NCBI RefSeq assembly: GCF_006438725.1
Contig: NZ_RCZD01000004.1
Coordinates: forward strand, 124,001-188,000
Origin: Ewingella americana
Lineage (GTDB): Bacteria > Pseudomonadota > Gammaproteobacteria > Enterobacterales > Enterobacteriaceae
Reading direction: 5' to 3'
Length of the DNA: 64,000 bases
Shown: one piece after another, positions 17,979-24,926 of the stretch
Layout of the letters: every line of letters begins with the position of its first letter
Position numbering within the stretch: position 1 is the stretch's first letter
Program-made: the position numbers and the translations under genes
Notes under the pieces: model-generated
Told to the model about the DNA's origin: nothing
The model's database searches: none
The model's input: only the letters and a program-made list of their open reading frames with translations

Positions 17979-18143
17979 ATGAAAAAGATAATCTTTGCTT
18001 TACTCGCTTTAGCGCTGTCACTTCCAATGTCTTCAATGACATTTGCAAAAGGTGGTCATTACTACCCGAGCCATGGTTCATCACATAAAGGAGGCAAGTA
18101 CCACAATCCAAGTACCGGCAACCATTACATCAAGAAGCATTAA
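17979..18143 (+). CDS. Small secreted Gly/His-rich protein
   Basis: This 54-residue frame starts MKKIIFALLALALSLPMSSM, a clear signal peptide with probable cleavage after TFA. The mature part of about 30 residues is rich in Gly, His, Ser and Tyr (KGGHYYPSHGSSHKGGKYHN). It is read against the late operon. The His content could bind metals, but no function can be assigned. A second plus-strand gene at 21337 begins with the same MKKIIF signal. Confidence 0.65.
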   Translation: MKKIIFALLALALSLPMSSMTFAKGGHYYPSHGSSHKGGKYHNPSTGNHYIKKH

Positions 18144-18190
18144 TCACTGATATTTTGAGCCACCTTATTATTGGTGGCTCTGGTAATAGC

Positions 18191-18496
18191 TTAGAGATAT
18201 TTCTTAGCCAGCTCTTTCAGTTCGTCTTTTGCTGCTTCGCCCAACTGAGCAACGCCGCTTTCAACAAAGGTCAATGCAGCTTCGAAATCAGCCACACCTG
18301 CTTTAATTTCCTCAATAGGTGTCGGTGCTGACTGTGTCACTGCTACTGCGGGTTGGGCTACTGTGCCATCTATTAACGGTTCTGACATGATATTAACCTC
18401 TGGGGTGGTTAGGGGTTTAGCCGCTTGGTCTGTTACTGGGAGTGGTGTGTAAAAAATGCTTATCAACCATGCGAAGATGGTTTTTAAAGTCGTCAT
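18191..18496 (-). CDS. Small unknown protein with two nested starts, long form with membrane segment
   Basis: The 101-residue form starts MTTLKTIFAWLISIFYTPLP, with one hydrophobic helix, and has AGAAGG seven bases before its ATG. A second ATG at 18388 (MSEPLIDGTVAQPAVAV) has its own AGAGG at eight bases and would give a soluble 65-residue form. The C-terminal part (VADFEAALTFVESGVAQLGE) is an amphipathic helix. The gene lies just downstream of Rz. I do not recognise it. Confidence 0.55.
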   Translation of the reverse strand: MTTLKTIFAWLISIFYTPLPVTDQAAKPLTTPEVNIMSEPLIDGTVAQPAVAVTQSAPTPIEEIKAGVADFEAALTFVESGVAQLGEAAKDELKELAKKYL

Positions 18497-18632
18497 ATTT
18501 TAGCCTTCTGACACTTGAAACGTTTCCTACCGTTGAACACTTGGTTTCTGTCTATAAACAATCTCTTGATCTCAGAATTTAAACCGCGCTAAATTTAGTT
18601 GCTTTTTACCTTCATACGATGAGGAATTCCCC

Positions 18633-18842
18633 ATGAGTAAAGTAAAAGCAGCAAGCTTTAAAGAAGCCCAGGAAGCTCTTTCGACTGGAGAGAAAATCCA
18701 AGTAGAACTGGCTTTTGATATCACTACTGACGAATTTTTTACTCTGGCAACGCAGTGGTGTGACAAAGGAGCAAAAATCAAAAAAGGTGATGAGCATTTC
18801 ACTATTTACAGAAAAAACTTCTTCATACCACCAAATGACTAA
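18633..18842 (+). CDS. Small unknown plus-strand protein
   Basis: This 69-residue protein (MSKVKAASFKEAQEALSTGE) is preceded by GATGAGGAATTCCCC, giving a reasonable ribosome site. It has no recognisable domain; composition and spacing look like a real small cytosolic protein (VELAFDITTDEFFTLATQWC). It is inserted between Rz and the nested-start gene against the direction of late transcription. Confidence 0.5.
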   Translation: MSKVKAASFKEAQEALSTGEKIQVELAFDITTDEFFTLATQWCDKGAKIKKGDEHFTIYRKNFFIPPND

Positions 18843-18863
18843 AACCTTTAATTAATAACCTGA

Positions 18864-19364
18864 TCACCTCTGTCTGGCCTCTAAGTTTTTCGCCTGTTTC
18901 TGCAGAGCCAGAATGTATGCCTGCAATCCTGCTATTTGCTTTGTTGCAGTTTCGATTCGCTCTCTGAGGGTGAAATAATTTGATTGAGCGGCGTCAGTAA
19001 GTCTGGCGGTGGCTGCATCATCCACGATGGCGGTGGTGCCGGTTTTGGACACTCGCTTGGGGTTACACGTGGCGTTGACGTGCAGCTGCTTAGTACCGGA
19101 ATCAACAGCGACACGCAAATCGCCAATGTTTTTTTGCGCATCAGATAACTCCTGAATGTATTTTGCATCAATATCTGCGACGGCCTGTTGCTGTTCCGCC
19201 ATCGAGTTGATTGTCATTAGGCGCGTATCGGCAAGGGCAGTAGCGACTGAAATTTCTTTTTGCTGGCTTATCGTCTTGCCGTAGTAGTGAAACGCAGCCC
19301 ACATCAGGGCGCCGATTAGCGCCGATATCAGCACAGTGAGCACGGCAGCGGTTTTATTGACCAT
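18864..19364 (-). CDS. Rz-like inner membrane spanin
   Basis: The protein begins MVNKTAAVLTVLISALIGAL, one N-terminal transmembrane segment, followed by a long helical periplasmic domain ending LQAYILALQKQAKNLEARQR. This is the i-spanin pattern; with Rz1 it fuses inner and outer membrane at the last step of lysis. It overlaps the endolysin stop by about ten bases. The Rz1 gene is nested in another frame. Confidence 0.85.
   Translation of the reverse strand: MVNKTAAVLTVLISALIGALMWAAFHYYGKTISQQKEISVATALADTRLMTINSMAEQQQAVADIDAKYIQELSDAQKNIGDLRVAVDSGTKQLHVNATCNPKRVSKTGTTAIVDDAATARLTDAAQSNYFTLRERIETATKQIAGLQAYILALQKQAKNLEARQR
18932..19141 (-). CDS. Rz1-like outer membrane spanin lipoprotein, nested in Rz
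   Basis: In the frame overlapping Rz, the ATG at 19141 gives MRKKTLAICVSLLIPVLSSC, a lipoprotein signal with lipobox LSSC. A short proline-rich mature part (KPAPPPSWMMQPPPDLL) of about 48 residues follows. This is the standard o-spanin architecture. A start at 19171 is open but would place extra residues before the signal. Confidence 0.85.
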   Translation of the reverse strand: MRKKTLAICVSLLIPVLSSCTSTPRVTPSECPKPAPPPSWMMQPPPDLLTPLNQIISPSESESKLQQSK

Positions 19365-19887
19365 CAAGCCCCCAGCATGTCAGCTCACTTTCCTGATCCC
19401 GTCGCTCCACCTGGCCGTAACAATTATTTGACCTGATATTGCAGTCTTTACCGCCGTCATGTACCCAACGCTTTATTTCCGCACACGCACCCAATAAGTC
19501 GCCAGCGTTCAGCTTCCGGTAGAACGTGGATGTAAAACATTTCGCCGGGCCGATATTCCATGGGCAGAATGACGCGATCCCGACCTTTTGCGGCTCAGTC
19601 AGTGGAACGTGAACATTTTTATTCACCCACGCCAGCGCCTTGGCCTGCTCAGCTTTATCGATGCCAGCACATTGTGTTTGAGTGAGACGCATACCTTTAA
19701 AAACGGGTTTTCCGTTCACGCTGGTGACGCCGCCGCAGATTGTCCATTTGCCACCCTGATCCTGATAAGCAATCAGGCTGGTTCCCTCTTTCTCTTTCTG
19801 AAACTGAGCCATCATCACCGGAGCTGAAGCACCGGTTGCAATTAGAGCCAGCATTGCAGCACTGAGTTTCGTCTTCAGATTTGCCAT
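19354..19887 (-). CDS. SAR endolysin, GH24 lysozyme family
   Basis: This 177-residue protein starts MANLKTKLSAAMLALIATGA. The segment is rich in Ala/Gly/Ser/Thr and fits a signal-anchor-release helix rather than a cleaved signal. The GH24 catalytic triad has the expected spacing: E of KEGTSLIAY, D of YQDQGG and T of WTICGG (E-8-D-5-T). Several cysteines suggest disulfide control of activity. With the adjacent pinholin it forms the phage 21 type of lysis system. Confidence 0.9.
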   Translation of the reverse strand: MANLKTKLSAAMLALIATGASAPVMMAQFQKEKEGTSLIAYQDQGGKWTICGGVTSVNGKPVFKGMRLTQTQCAGIDKAEQAKALAWVNKNVHVPLTEPQKVGIASFCPWNIGPAKCFTSTFYRKLNAGDLLGACAEIKRWVHDGGKDCNIRSNNCYGQVERRDQESELTCWGLDGQ

Positions 19888-19889
19888 GG

Positions 19890-20108
19890 TTAGTCCTCAT
19901 CGCGGCGGATCATGTTGTTCTTCCGATCCCATATCTTGAAACCGACATTTATAATGCAAGTTAAAAATGCGAAGAACAGACCGCCCAACACACCAATGGC
20001 CGTCCATTGTTCAGGGTTAAATGAATTCAGCAGGCTATAAAGCCAGAAGCCGGCGTTGCCACCCGCTGCACCGTAAGCAATGCCGGTGGTTAATTTGTCC
20101 ATTCGCAT
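19890..20108 (-). CDS. Pinholin of the phage 21 S family, dual start
   Basis: This 72-residue protein (MRMDKLTTGIAYGAAGGNAG) closely follows the phage 21 S pattern (DKxTTGIAYG...QWxAIGVLG) with two membrane helices and a charged tail. It begins Met-Arg-Met, so two starts two codons apart can give a longer antiholin and a shorter holin, as in S21 and lambda S. GGAGGGGGAG precedes the first ATG. The pinholin depolarises the membrane and releases the SAR endolysin. Confidence 0.9.
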   Translation of the reverse strand: MRMDKLTTGIAYGAAGGNAGFWLYSLLNSFNPEQWTAIGVLGGLFFAFLTCIINVGFKIWDRKNNMIRRDED

Positions 20109-20170
20109 AGTCTCCCCCTCCGGTCGTCCGGTTGGGTGCGTAGTCGTGAGAAATTTAGCGGCGAAGTCAG

Positions 20171-20242
20171 TTTGCGGAAAGGTGAATGGTTAGCTGATTG
20201 ACTGGCCGCCAAAACGAAAAAGGCCACCCGAAGGCAGCCTTA
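20171..20242. repeat. Direct repeat copy 1 (partner at 21217-21290)
   Basis: This 72-bp stretch and the one at 21217-21290 share TTTGCG, a 35-base identical block (starting TGAATGGTTAGCTGATTGAC), and a terminator hairpin at the right end. It is an intergenic module repeated about 1 kb apart. Confidence 0.85.
20217..20241 (-). terminator. Rho-independent terminator after the small gene at 20262
   Basis: On the minus strand AAGGCTGCC pairs with GGTGGCCTT around a TTCG loop and is followed by Ts. It lies about 20 bases past the stop of the gene at 20262. Variants of this hairpin occur at 21265, 21703, 23113 and about 23763. Confidence 0.75.
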
Positions 20243-20261
20243 TAATGATTGTGATGGACTA

Positions 20262-20513
20262 CTAATTGATCATGCCCATCGCTTTTGCCCACTCCTCTAC
20301 TTGGGAGCGAGAAATAAATTTTACTGCCTCAGGCTCATATGGACTTGGCCCCTTCACGATTAATGCAATGCAGGGGAACTGCTCAGGCATCTGATGTAAT
20401 AGCTCTCTTTCCAGCTCATCTGGTTCAAAGACAGATAAAGAATCATCGGCAATACCAAAAAATTCTCTCTCCATCCAAGTTCTGTATTCATATTCATTAC
20501 GTAGCAACGTCAT
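20262..20513 (-). CDS. Small unknown cytosolic protein
   Basis: From ATG at 20513 (strong AGGAGGGG just upstream) the frame encodes 83 residues (MTLLRNEYEYRTWMEREFFG) with an acidic middle (FEPDELERELLHQMPEQFPC) and a helical end (SRSQVEEWAKAMGMIN). A longer open frame to 20618 lacks support. Function unknown. It lies upstream of the holin in the late direction with its own terminator between. Confidence 0.6.
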   Translation of the reverse strand: MTLLRNEYEYRTWMEREFFGIADDSLSVFEPDELERELLHQMPEQFPCIALIVKGPSPYEPEAVKFISRSQVEEWAKAMGMIN

Positions 20514-20639
20514 AGCCCCTCCTTTTATCCAAAAGGATAGCAGGGAATCAGCTATTAGAGTCAGCGTCTGTCCGCTTATTCCTGTATCTGATATCGTTAA
20601 ATCGCCAAAAGTAACCACAGCAGATATGAGGAATTATTG

Positions 20640-20841
20640 ATGAGCAATGTCAACTTTAAATGCCCTGGCTGCGATCATGACTTGGTCGTACGCAGCAGTG
20701 TCGAAATCAAAGGTACAGGATATTGAAGGGACTACTTGCAATCACTGCAATAGGACTATTCATAAGAACGATCTTGTTAAGCAAGCCAGTGGCCATGCCG
20801 AAAAGCTCGTCAGAGATATGATCGGGAAACACTTCAAGTAA
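20640..20841 (+). pseudogene. Frameshifted small zinc-ribbon gene
   Basis: ATG at 20640, preceded by GAGG, starts MSNVNFKCPGCDHDLVVRSS with one CxxC and stops after 28 codons. The +1 frame continues DIEGTTCNHCNRTIHKNDLV with a second CxxC and ends at 20841. Together they make one plausible four-cysteine zinc-ribbon protein of about 65 residues, so a one-base indel near 20705-20720 is likely. A programmed shift is possible but no slippery motif is evident. An antisense frame competes for this stretch (20707-20910). Confidence 0.55.
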
Positions 20842-20910
20842 GCGCTCTAGCTTCTCTTCTATCAAGCTGGTATCTGCTGAGATGGATGCCAGCCTATTTT
20901 TTAATTCCAT
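20707..20910 (-). CDS. Possible small protein antisense to the zinc-ribbon gene
   Basis: ATG at 20910 has GGAG five bases upstream and opens a 67-codon frame (MELKNRLASISADTSLIEEK) with a helical, protein-like start lying outside the overlapping plus-strand gene. Its second half is antisense to that gene, so only one of the two is likely to be real. I cannot decide from sequence alone. Confidence 0.3.
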   Translation of the reverse strand: MELKNRLASISADTSLIEEKLERLLEVFPDHISDELFGMATGLLNKIVLMNSPIAVIASSPFNILYL

Positions 20911-21100
20911 ACCGACTCCAGAAGCATCAAACCCACACATTGGTAGGTTCGTTTAATATTCGTTTTTTTTCAAAAAAGAAGTGTATTTGCGCTGTGTCAA
21001 TTGCTACCAGCATGGAATGAACTTAATTTCACTTAAAAAATATTTTAATTTTTAAACTTTTCGAGCTAGCTTAGCTCGTGATGTTGGCCTACTGTTGGCA

Positions 21101-21138
21101 GCCTCACTTACAGTCTGGATCGTAAGTGAGGCTTTTTT
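21101..21138 (+). terminator. Strong rho-independent terminator
   Basis: GCCTCACTTAC (21101-21111) pairs perfectly with GTAAGTGAGGC (21122-21132) and is followed by six Ts. A weaker relative with similar flanks (TGTTGGCC...) is at 21813-21849. Confidence 0.85.
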
Positions 21139-21216
21139 CATACATCAGATGGCTTTGTTGAATAATTCGGGTTTAGATAAACCCCGCCCCTATCAGTCAT
21201 TTTCTCAGGCAATCCG

Positions 21217-21290
21217 TTTGCGAAAAAATGAATGGTTAGCTGATTGACTGGCCGCCAAAACGAGAAAAGGCCGCCAATTTGGCAGCCTTA
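21217..21290. repeat. Direct repeat copy 2 (partner at 20171-20242)
   Basis: This stretch contains the same 35-base block as copy 1 and ends with hairpin AAAAGGCCGCC...GGCAGCCTT, a terminator shape for the minus strand. There is no minus-strand gene directly to its right. Confidence 0.85.
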
Positions 21291-21336
21291 CAGAAGTCAT
21301 TTATATTGACGTTAATAATCAATATATGGATATCAA

Positions 21337-21654
21337 ATGAAGAAAATTATCTTTGTGGCACTAATATTAGCCAGCTTCTCAAGCGCGGCTGCCTATGAAA
21401 ATTGCAGAGTGGCTAACGGATCTGTAATGAGCTGTGCCGGCTGGGCTCAGTCAGGCTCTGAACCCGTGCTACAAGCTGATGGCTCTTATCACGAATGCAC
21501 TATAAGTAATGGGCAAGTAACCAGCTGTAGAGGATGGTATCAGGGATCAGCCGCCATTATGCGAGATGGTAGTTACCACAGTTGTTCAATATCAAACGGA
21601 CAAGTAATGAGTTGCGGTCCCTGGTACCAGGGTGATGCAATCATCGGACGTTGA
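21337..21654 (+). CDS. Secreted protein with three Cys-Gly-Trp repeats
   Basis: This 105-residue protein starts with signal peptide MKKIIFVALILASFSSAAA, then has three copies of a motif C-x4-NG-x-V-x-SC-x-x-W (CRVANGSVMSCAGW, CTISNGQVTSCRGW, CSISNGQVMSCGPW). They are separated by segments ending DGSYH. Each unit has two cysteines, suggesting one disulfide per repeat in the periplasm or outside the cell. I do not recognise the family. It is an isolated plus-strand moron in the late region. Confidence 0.75.
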   Translation: MKKIIFVALILASFSSAAAYENCRVANGSVMSCAGWAQSGSEPVLQADGSYHECTISNGQVTSCRGWYQGSAAIMRDGSYHSCSISNGQVMSCGPWYQGDAIIGR

Positions 21655-21702
21655 AACGAAGAAACCTTATCGCTGTTGCTGCCTTCCACGAATTGAGGGC
21701 AT

Positions 21703-21730
21703 AAAAAAAGGCCGCCCACAGGCAGCCCTT
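21703..21730 (-). terminator. Minus-strand terminator downstream of the methyltransferase
   Basis: On the minus strand AAGGGCTGCC, loop TGTG, GGCGGCCTT and seven Ts form a terminator in the downstream region of the methyltransferase gene. The plus-strand flank CTTATCGCTGTTGCTG ... GAATTGAGGGCATAAAAA recurs at 23720-23763. Confidence 0.75.
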
Positions 21731-21812
21731 AATTTAACTTAAAAAATGCTTAAATATTACCCACAAAAGATGTATGGTTTTATTTTCCCTGGTGTTGGCC
21801 GAAGATTGGCTG

Positions 21813-21849
21813 CCTCATCTACTGTTCGATGCAGAGGTGAGGTTTTTTT
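21813..21849 (+). terminator. Plus-strand terminator, imperfect stem
   Basis: CCTCATCT and AGAGGTGAGG form an imperfect stem followed by seven Ts. It could end transcription of the secreted repeat protein gene. Sequence and flanks resemble the terminator at 21101. Confidence 0.55.
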
Positions 21850-21889
21850 GGCCACATATTAGCAAAAAAAAGATAGAACTCAATAGCTC

Positions 21890-22933
21890 TCAATTTTTCG
21901 AGAATATTTCTTCCAACGTCTGATTATAACGTTCCTCTTCGAGTTCCACGCCCAGCGCGAAACGGCCCAGCTTGATTGCTTCTTTTATCGTGGAACCAGA
22001 TCCCATGAAAAAATCAGCAACTACATCGCCCGGTCGGCTGCTGGCGTTGATGATATCTCTCATCATCCCCGCTGGCTTTTCGCACGGATGTTTACCGGCA
22101 TAATACGGGACCGACTTATAAGTCCATACGTCAGTAAACGGTACTGCTGATGACACGGTGAATGGCCGGCGCAATCGCTTATGTTCATCCACCAGCTCCG
22201 CATACTGCCGAGATAGCGAATGATATTCCTCAACCAACTGGTGGTGAGGAAGGTCCAGCTCTTGCCGGGCATGTTTTTCCCGCGCTACCCGATTAAATAA
22301 TCCCTGAAGCGCTAAATAGTCTCCCCCACTGGGCAATTGCCACTGGCTTTCACTGAACCAGTGCGACGCCATCTTCTTTCCGGTTGCCTGGTGAATGTCT
22401 TTCGACGTGATCCCCAACGCTTTACGTGCATTGCTGAAATATTCCACCAGCGGCTTGAGGGTATTCTTGCGCTGTTCCTGGCGCTTCGAGGAATAACTTG
22501 ATGTTTTACCTCTATACGGTCCGCTGTAGTGCTCAGCGAAGAGGATCCGTTCAGTGGCCGGGAAATATGCCCTCAAGTCCTCTTTGTGCTGTCTGTTCCA
22601 AGGCCCGGAAGGTTTGGCCCAGATGATGTGATTGAGAATTTTGAAGCGCTCACGCATAAGCAGCTCGGTATCAGCTGCCAACCGTGACCCGCAAAATACA
22701 TACAGGCTGCCAGAGGGTTTCAGTACTCGCCAGAACTCCGCAAACATCTCATCGAGCCAGGCAAGGTACACTGATTCGTCTGGCCACTGATTATCCCACT
22801 TACATGACTTAACCCTGAAATACGGGGGATCCGTTGCTATCAGGTCAATGCAGTCATCAGGTAAGGTTTTGATGTATTGGAGTGAGTCAGCACAAATTAA
22901 ATTTATACTGTTTAAATTCACAGTGTTTTTCAT
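21890..22933 (-). CDS. Orphan DNA methyltransferase, N6-adenine/N4-cytosine class
   Basis: This 347-residue protein has motif IV TDPPYFRV near residue 35 and the AdoMet motif I region VADFFMGSGSTIKEAIKLGR near the C-terminus, so the beta order (IV before I). A variable target-recognition region lies between. LKPSGSLYVFCGSRL and HPCEKPAGMM are further family motifs. No restriction enzyme is next to it. Such phage enzymes usually protect phage DNA or affect regulation; the target cannot be read from the sequence. Confidence 0.88.
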   Translation of the reverse strand: MKNTVNLNSINLICADSLQYIKTLPDDCIDLIATDPPYFRVKSCKWDNQWPDESVYLAWLDEMFAEFWRVLKPSGSLYVFCGSRLAADTELLMRERFKILNHIIWAKPSGPWNRQHKEDLRAYFPATERILFAEHYSGPYRGKTSSYSSKRQEQRKNTLKPLVEYFSNARKALGITSKDIHQATGKKMASHWFSESQWQLPSGGDYLALQGLFNRVAREKHARQELDLPHHQLVEEYHSLSRQYAELVDEHKRLRRPFTVSSAVPFTDVWTYKSVPYYAGKHPCEKPAGMMRDIINASSRPGDVVADFFMGSGSTIKEAIKLGRFALGVELEEERYNQTLEEIFSKN

Positions 22934-23076
22934 AGATCAGAGACGCCCTTTTTGATAGGCTCCATTTGCTGTGTGCACATCAGCAATGGGCCTCGGTTCG
23001 CTCGTGACCAACTAACGGGCGAATGGCGTGCAAGATGTTAACAGCATCATGTTCGCCGCCCATTCCACAAACAATT

Positions 23077-23137
23077 AAGCCCTGGCAGATGCCGGGGCTT
23101 TTCTTTGGGATTAAAAAGGCCGCCTAATGGCAGCCTT
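23077..23137. terminator. Two terminators facing opposite ways
   Basis: AAGCCC-TGGC, loop AGAT and GCCGGGGCTT followed by Ts (23077-23105) is a plus-strand terminator. At 23113-23137 the repeated hairpin AAGGCTGCC...GGCGGCCTTTTT is a minus-strand terminator for the gene ending at 23155. No plus-strand gene is evident just upstream of the first one. Confidence 0.65.
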
Positions 23138-23154
23138 AAATGATTTTTTATATA

Positions 23155-23538
23155 TTACATACCTTTATCTTTTTGGAGCCTTGCCATCACGTTCTTAAGG
23201 CAGACTGACATCATTCTTTCCTTAAACATGTCTTTGCCATCAGCATATGTATAGGTTTTCATCCCTTTAATCATTTTCCTGAAACCGTCTGCACCTTGGA
23301 TGGATACTTTCTCATAGTCATTCTCATCGATTCCAAAATCAGAGTATGAATAACCCATCGACTTAAAATTCTTCATGGCATTTTTGACAATTCTCGATAT
23401 GTCATCTTCCGTCGAGCCTGCCTTATCACTTATTTGCCATTCAGTATTGCACATATCTTGACTGGCTTTATCTGGGCTAGTGATTTGTCCGAATGCGGGA
23501 GATGCAGCCAATATCAGTAAGGGGATTAGATACTTCAT
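23155..23538 (-). CDS. Small secreted protein of unknown function
   Basis: From ATG at 23538 (GGAGG five bases upstream) the frame encodes 127 residues starting MKYLIPLLILAASPAFGQIT, with a signal peptide cleaved after AFG. The mature part is charged and helical with two cysteines (QDMCNTEWQ and MMSVCLKNVM). A longer frame upstream to 23649 is not needed. Domain not recognised. It is one of four exported small proteins in this accessory zone. Confidence 0.65.
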   Translation of the reverse strand: MKYLIPLLILAASPAFGQITSPDKASQDMCNTEWQISDKAGSTEDDISRIVKNAMKNFKSMGYSYSDFGIDENDYEKVSIQGADGFRKMIKGMKTYTYADGKDMFKERMMSVCLKNVMARLQKDKGM

Positions 23539-23738
23539 ACTTCCTCCATGATAACGAGTAAGCATGATATTCCATGACGCATAAAACACAAAGACGCATA
23601 GTATGCGAACTAAGCAATGAGAAGCAGTTCCGCTTATCAACCCCCCCACCCAAAAGACAGGTAGCCATCAGCGAGAGACGCACGGTGATCACCGATACCT
23701 CCTTGGACATTGATAAGCCCTTATCGCTGTTGCTGTCC

Positions 23739-23933
23739 TCACAACCGAATTGAGGGCATAAAAAGGCCGCCTAAGCGACCTTCTGGTTCTTTTTCCTTCC
23801 GAGACTCTATCTCGCGAAGCACTGCCAGTTCTATTTCTCTGCCAAATCTGACTCTCTCATCTTCCGTGATATTGGCCCTACACTCCAAAGCCAATATTTG
23901 TCCTGTCGTAAAAACTCTCAATAACAACCTCAC
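23739..23933 (-). CDS. Small unknown protein, GTG start coupled to the preceding gene
   Basis: GTG at 23933 overlaps the TGA of the 55-residue gene upstream (GTGA) and gives 64 residues including TTGQILALECRANITEDERV and REIELAVLREIESRKEKE, a helical acidic/basic protein. The last codons run through a terminator-like hairpin (AAGGTCGC TTAG GCGGCCTT). A TTG start at 23960 is also open. Function unknown. Confidence 0.5.
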   Translation of the reverse strand: MRLLLRVFTTGQILALECRANITEDERVRFGREIELAVLREIESRKEKEPEGRLGGLFMPSIRL

Positions 23934-24097
23934 ATATTGTCGTTGAGCTTTGTTATGCAATCCTGAATGACTTCAGCAAGCGGCGAGTATTCACCATCCT
24001 CTTCTATTCGTATTGCTTCAAGAGCTGCATTCATCTCGCCGATAGCGCGCTGAAGCGCCTGATATTGTAGTGTCTGTATTATTGTTACGTCGCCCAT
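23930..24097 (-). CDS. Small unknown phage protein (55 residues)
   Basis: ATG at 24097 with GAGGT six bases upstream opens MGDVTIIQTLQYQALQRAIG and ends DCITKLNDNM at 23932-23930. It is a helical protein with an acidic middle (EDGEYSPLAEVI), and its stop overlaps the GTG of the next gene, making a two-gene unit. Function unknown. Confidence 0.6.
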   Translation of the reverse strand: MGDVTIIQTLQYQALQRAIGEMNAALEAIRIEEDGEYSPLAEVIQDCITKLNDNM

Positions 24098-24216
24098 TGC
24101 AACCTCGTCTTAGTCACTCGTCAAAGTATCAGTGGCAGGTGGTGACGATGCCGCTTTTCGGGAGCTACCCTAGCCACTGATGACCTTATCACAGGCACTC
24201 AGTGAATGATGCCTAC

Positions 24217-24501
24217 TCAGCCCGCAGGCTGAATTTCAAAGTAGTATTCCTTGCCCTGCTCGAACTGGTTGAATGCTTCAGGGTTTGAAATATGCATCTG
24301 AATCTGTCCGCCTCGTGTGAACTTGGACCAGGCTTCATTTTCATGGCTGTACCCGTGGCCGGATCAGACATAAGCCCTCCTGTTTTTGTTGTGTACTCCA
24401 TTGAGGGCAAATTGTTTTATCTCTTTAGTCAATGCGTCATTATTATGGTGGTGTGCGCCGATCTCACACTTCACGGCCCAGGCTTTACCCAAACCGATCA
24501 T
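24217..24501 (-). pseudogene. Phage gene broken by an in-frame stop
   Basis: One frame of 95 codons starts MIGLGKAWAVKCEIGAHHHN and is interrupted by TGA at codon 46 (24364-24366). It continues in the same frame to WSKFTRGGQIQMHISNPEAF and EQGKEYYFEIQPAG. The second part has the form of the C-terminus of a small protein common in tailed phages (WSKxTPSGxxxMxIxNPxxxxxF). An alternative frame (MSDPATGTAM...) covers the same DNA but looks less protein-like. Either a nonsense mutation or a truncated remnant. Confidence 0.5.
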
Positions 24502-24540
24502 GGCAGGATTTTTAATCCTCTCTGTTCTCTCACCGCAAAA

Positions 24541-24578
24541 ACATAAAGCCCCGCGATGTGCGAGGCTTTATGTTTTTT
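24541..24578. terminator. Strong terminator hairpin
   Basis: ACATAAAGCC (24541-24550) pairs with GGCTTTATGT (24563-24572), with an inner CGC/GCG stem. Six Ts follow on the plus strand and A-rich sequence precedes it, so it could work in both directions. Confidence 0.8.
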
Positions 24579-24642
24579 GTGGGTAATTCCTAGTTTTTTC
24601 AATATGGTCATGCACTACCCAGGACTTTATACAGGCTAATTA

Positions 24643-24873
24643 TCACTTTCTTTTGCCACAAGTCTGATAATCAATTACCTGTCCAGAATCAGACCCCCAA
24701 TCAGGCTTATTGCCAGTAACAATAGCTCTCTGTTCTTCTTTGCTTTCACATTGATTTAAACTAGGAAAAGCGCGAGTGGGGGCAACACTCATCCCCACAT
24801 TAGAAATGTTGGAACATCCTGAAATGATTAACATAAAGGAAATTGAAATTAATTTTTTCAACGTAGTCCCCAC
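24643..24873 (-). CDS. Small lipoprotein
   Basis: This 76-residue protein starts MGTTLKKLISISFMLIISGC, a lipoprotein signal with lipobox IISGC. The mature part of about 57 residues has two further cysteines (NQCESKEEQ and YQTCGKRK). It resembles prophage-encoded surface lipoproteins in layout only; some of those cause superinfection exclusion, but no such function can be claimed here. Confidence 0.6.
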   Translation of the reverse strand: MGTTLKKLISISFMLIISGCSNISNVGMSVAPTRAFPSLNQCESKEEQRAIVTGNKPDWGSDSGQVIDYQTCGKRK

Positions 24874-24926
24874 TGAAACGCAATTTACTAAACTTGGTCA
24901 CAGTCAATAAATTAGCAGATTTTTAG

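Larger units (their letters stand above)
20911..21336. other. AT-rich intergenic region with terminator and repeat module
   Basis: No convincing gene is seen here. It holds a strong plus-strand terminator (21101-21138), the second copy of the 72-bp repeat module (21217-21290) ending in a minus-strand hairpin terminator with no minus-strand gene in front of it, and AT-rich sequence at 20950-21060. It looks like a remnant of rearranged accessory cassettes. Confidence 0.6.

Noticed and set aside
23710..24586. Several plus-strand frames opposite the small minus-strand genes
   Set aside because: They are complements of better-supported minus-strand frames and lack start signals.
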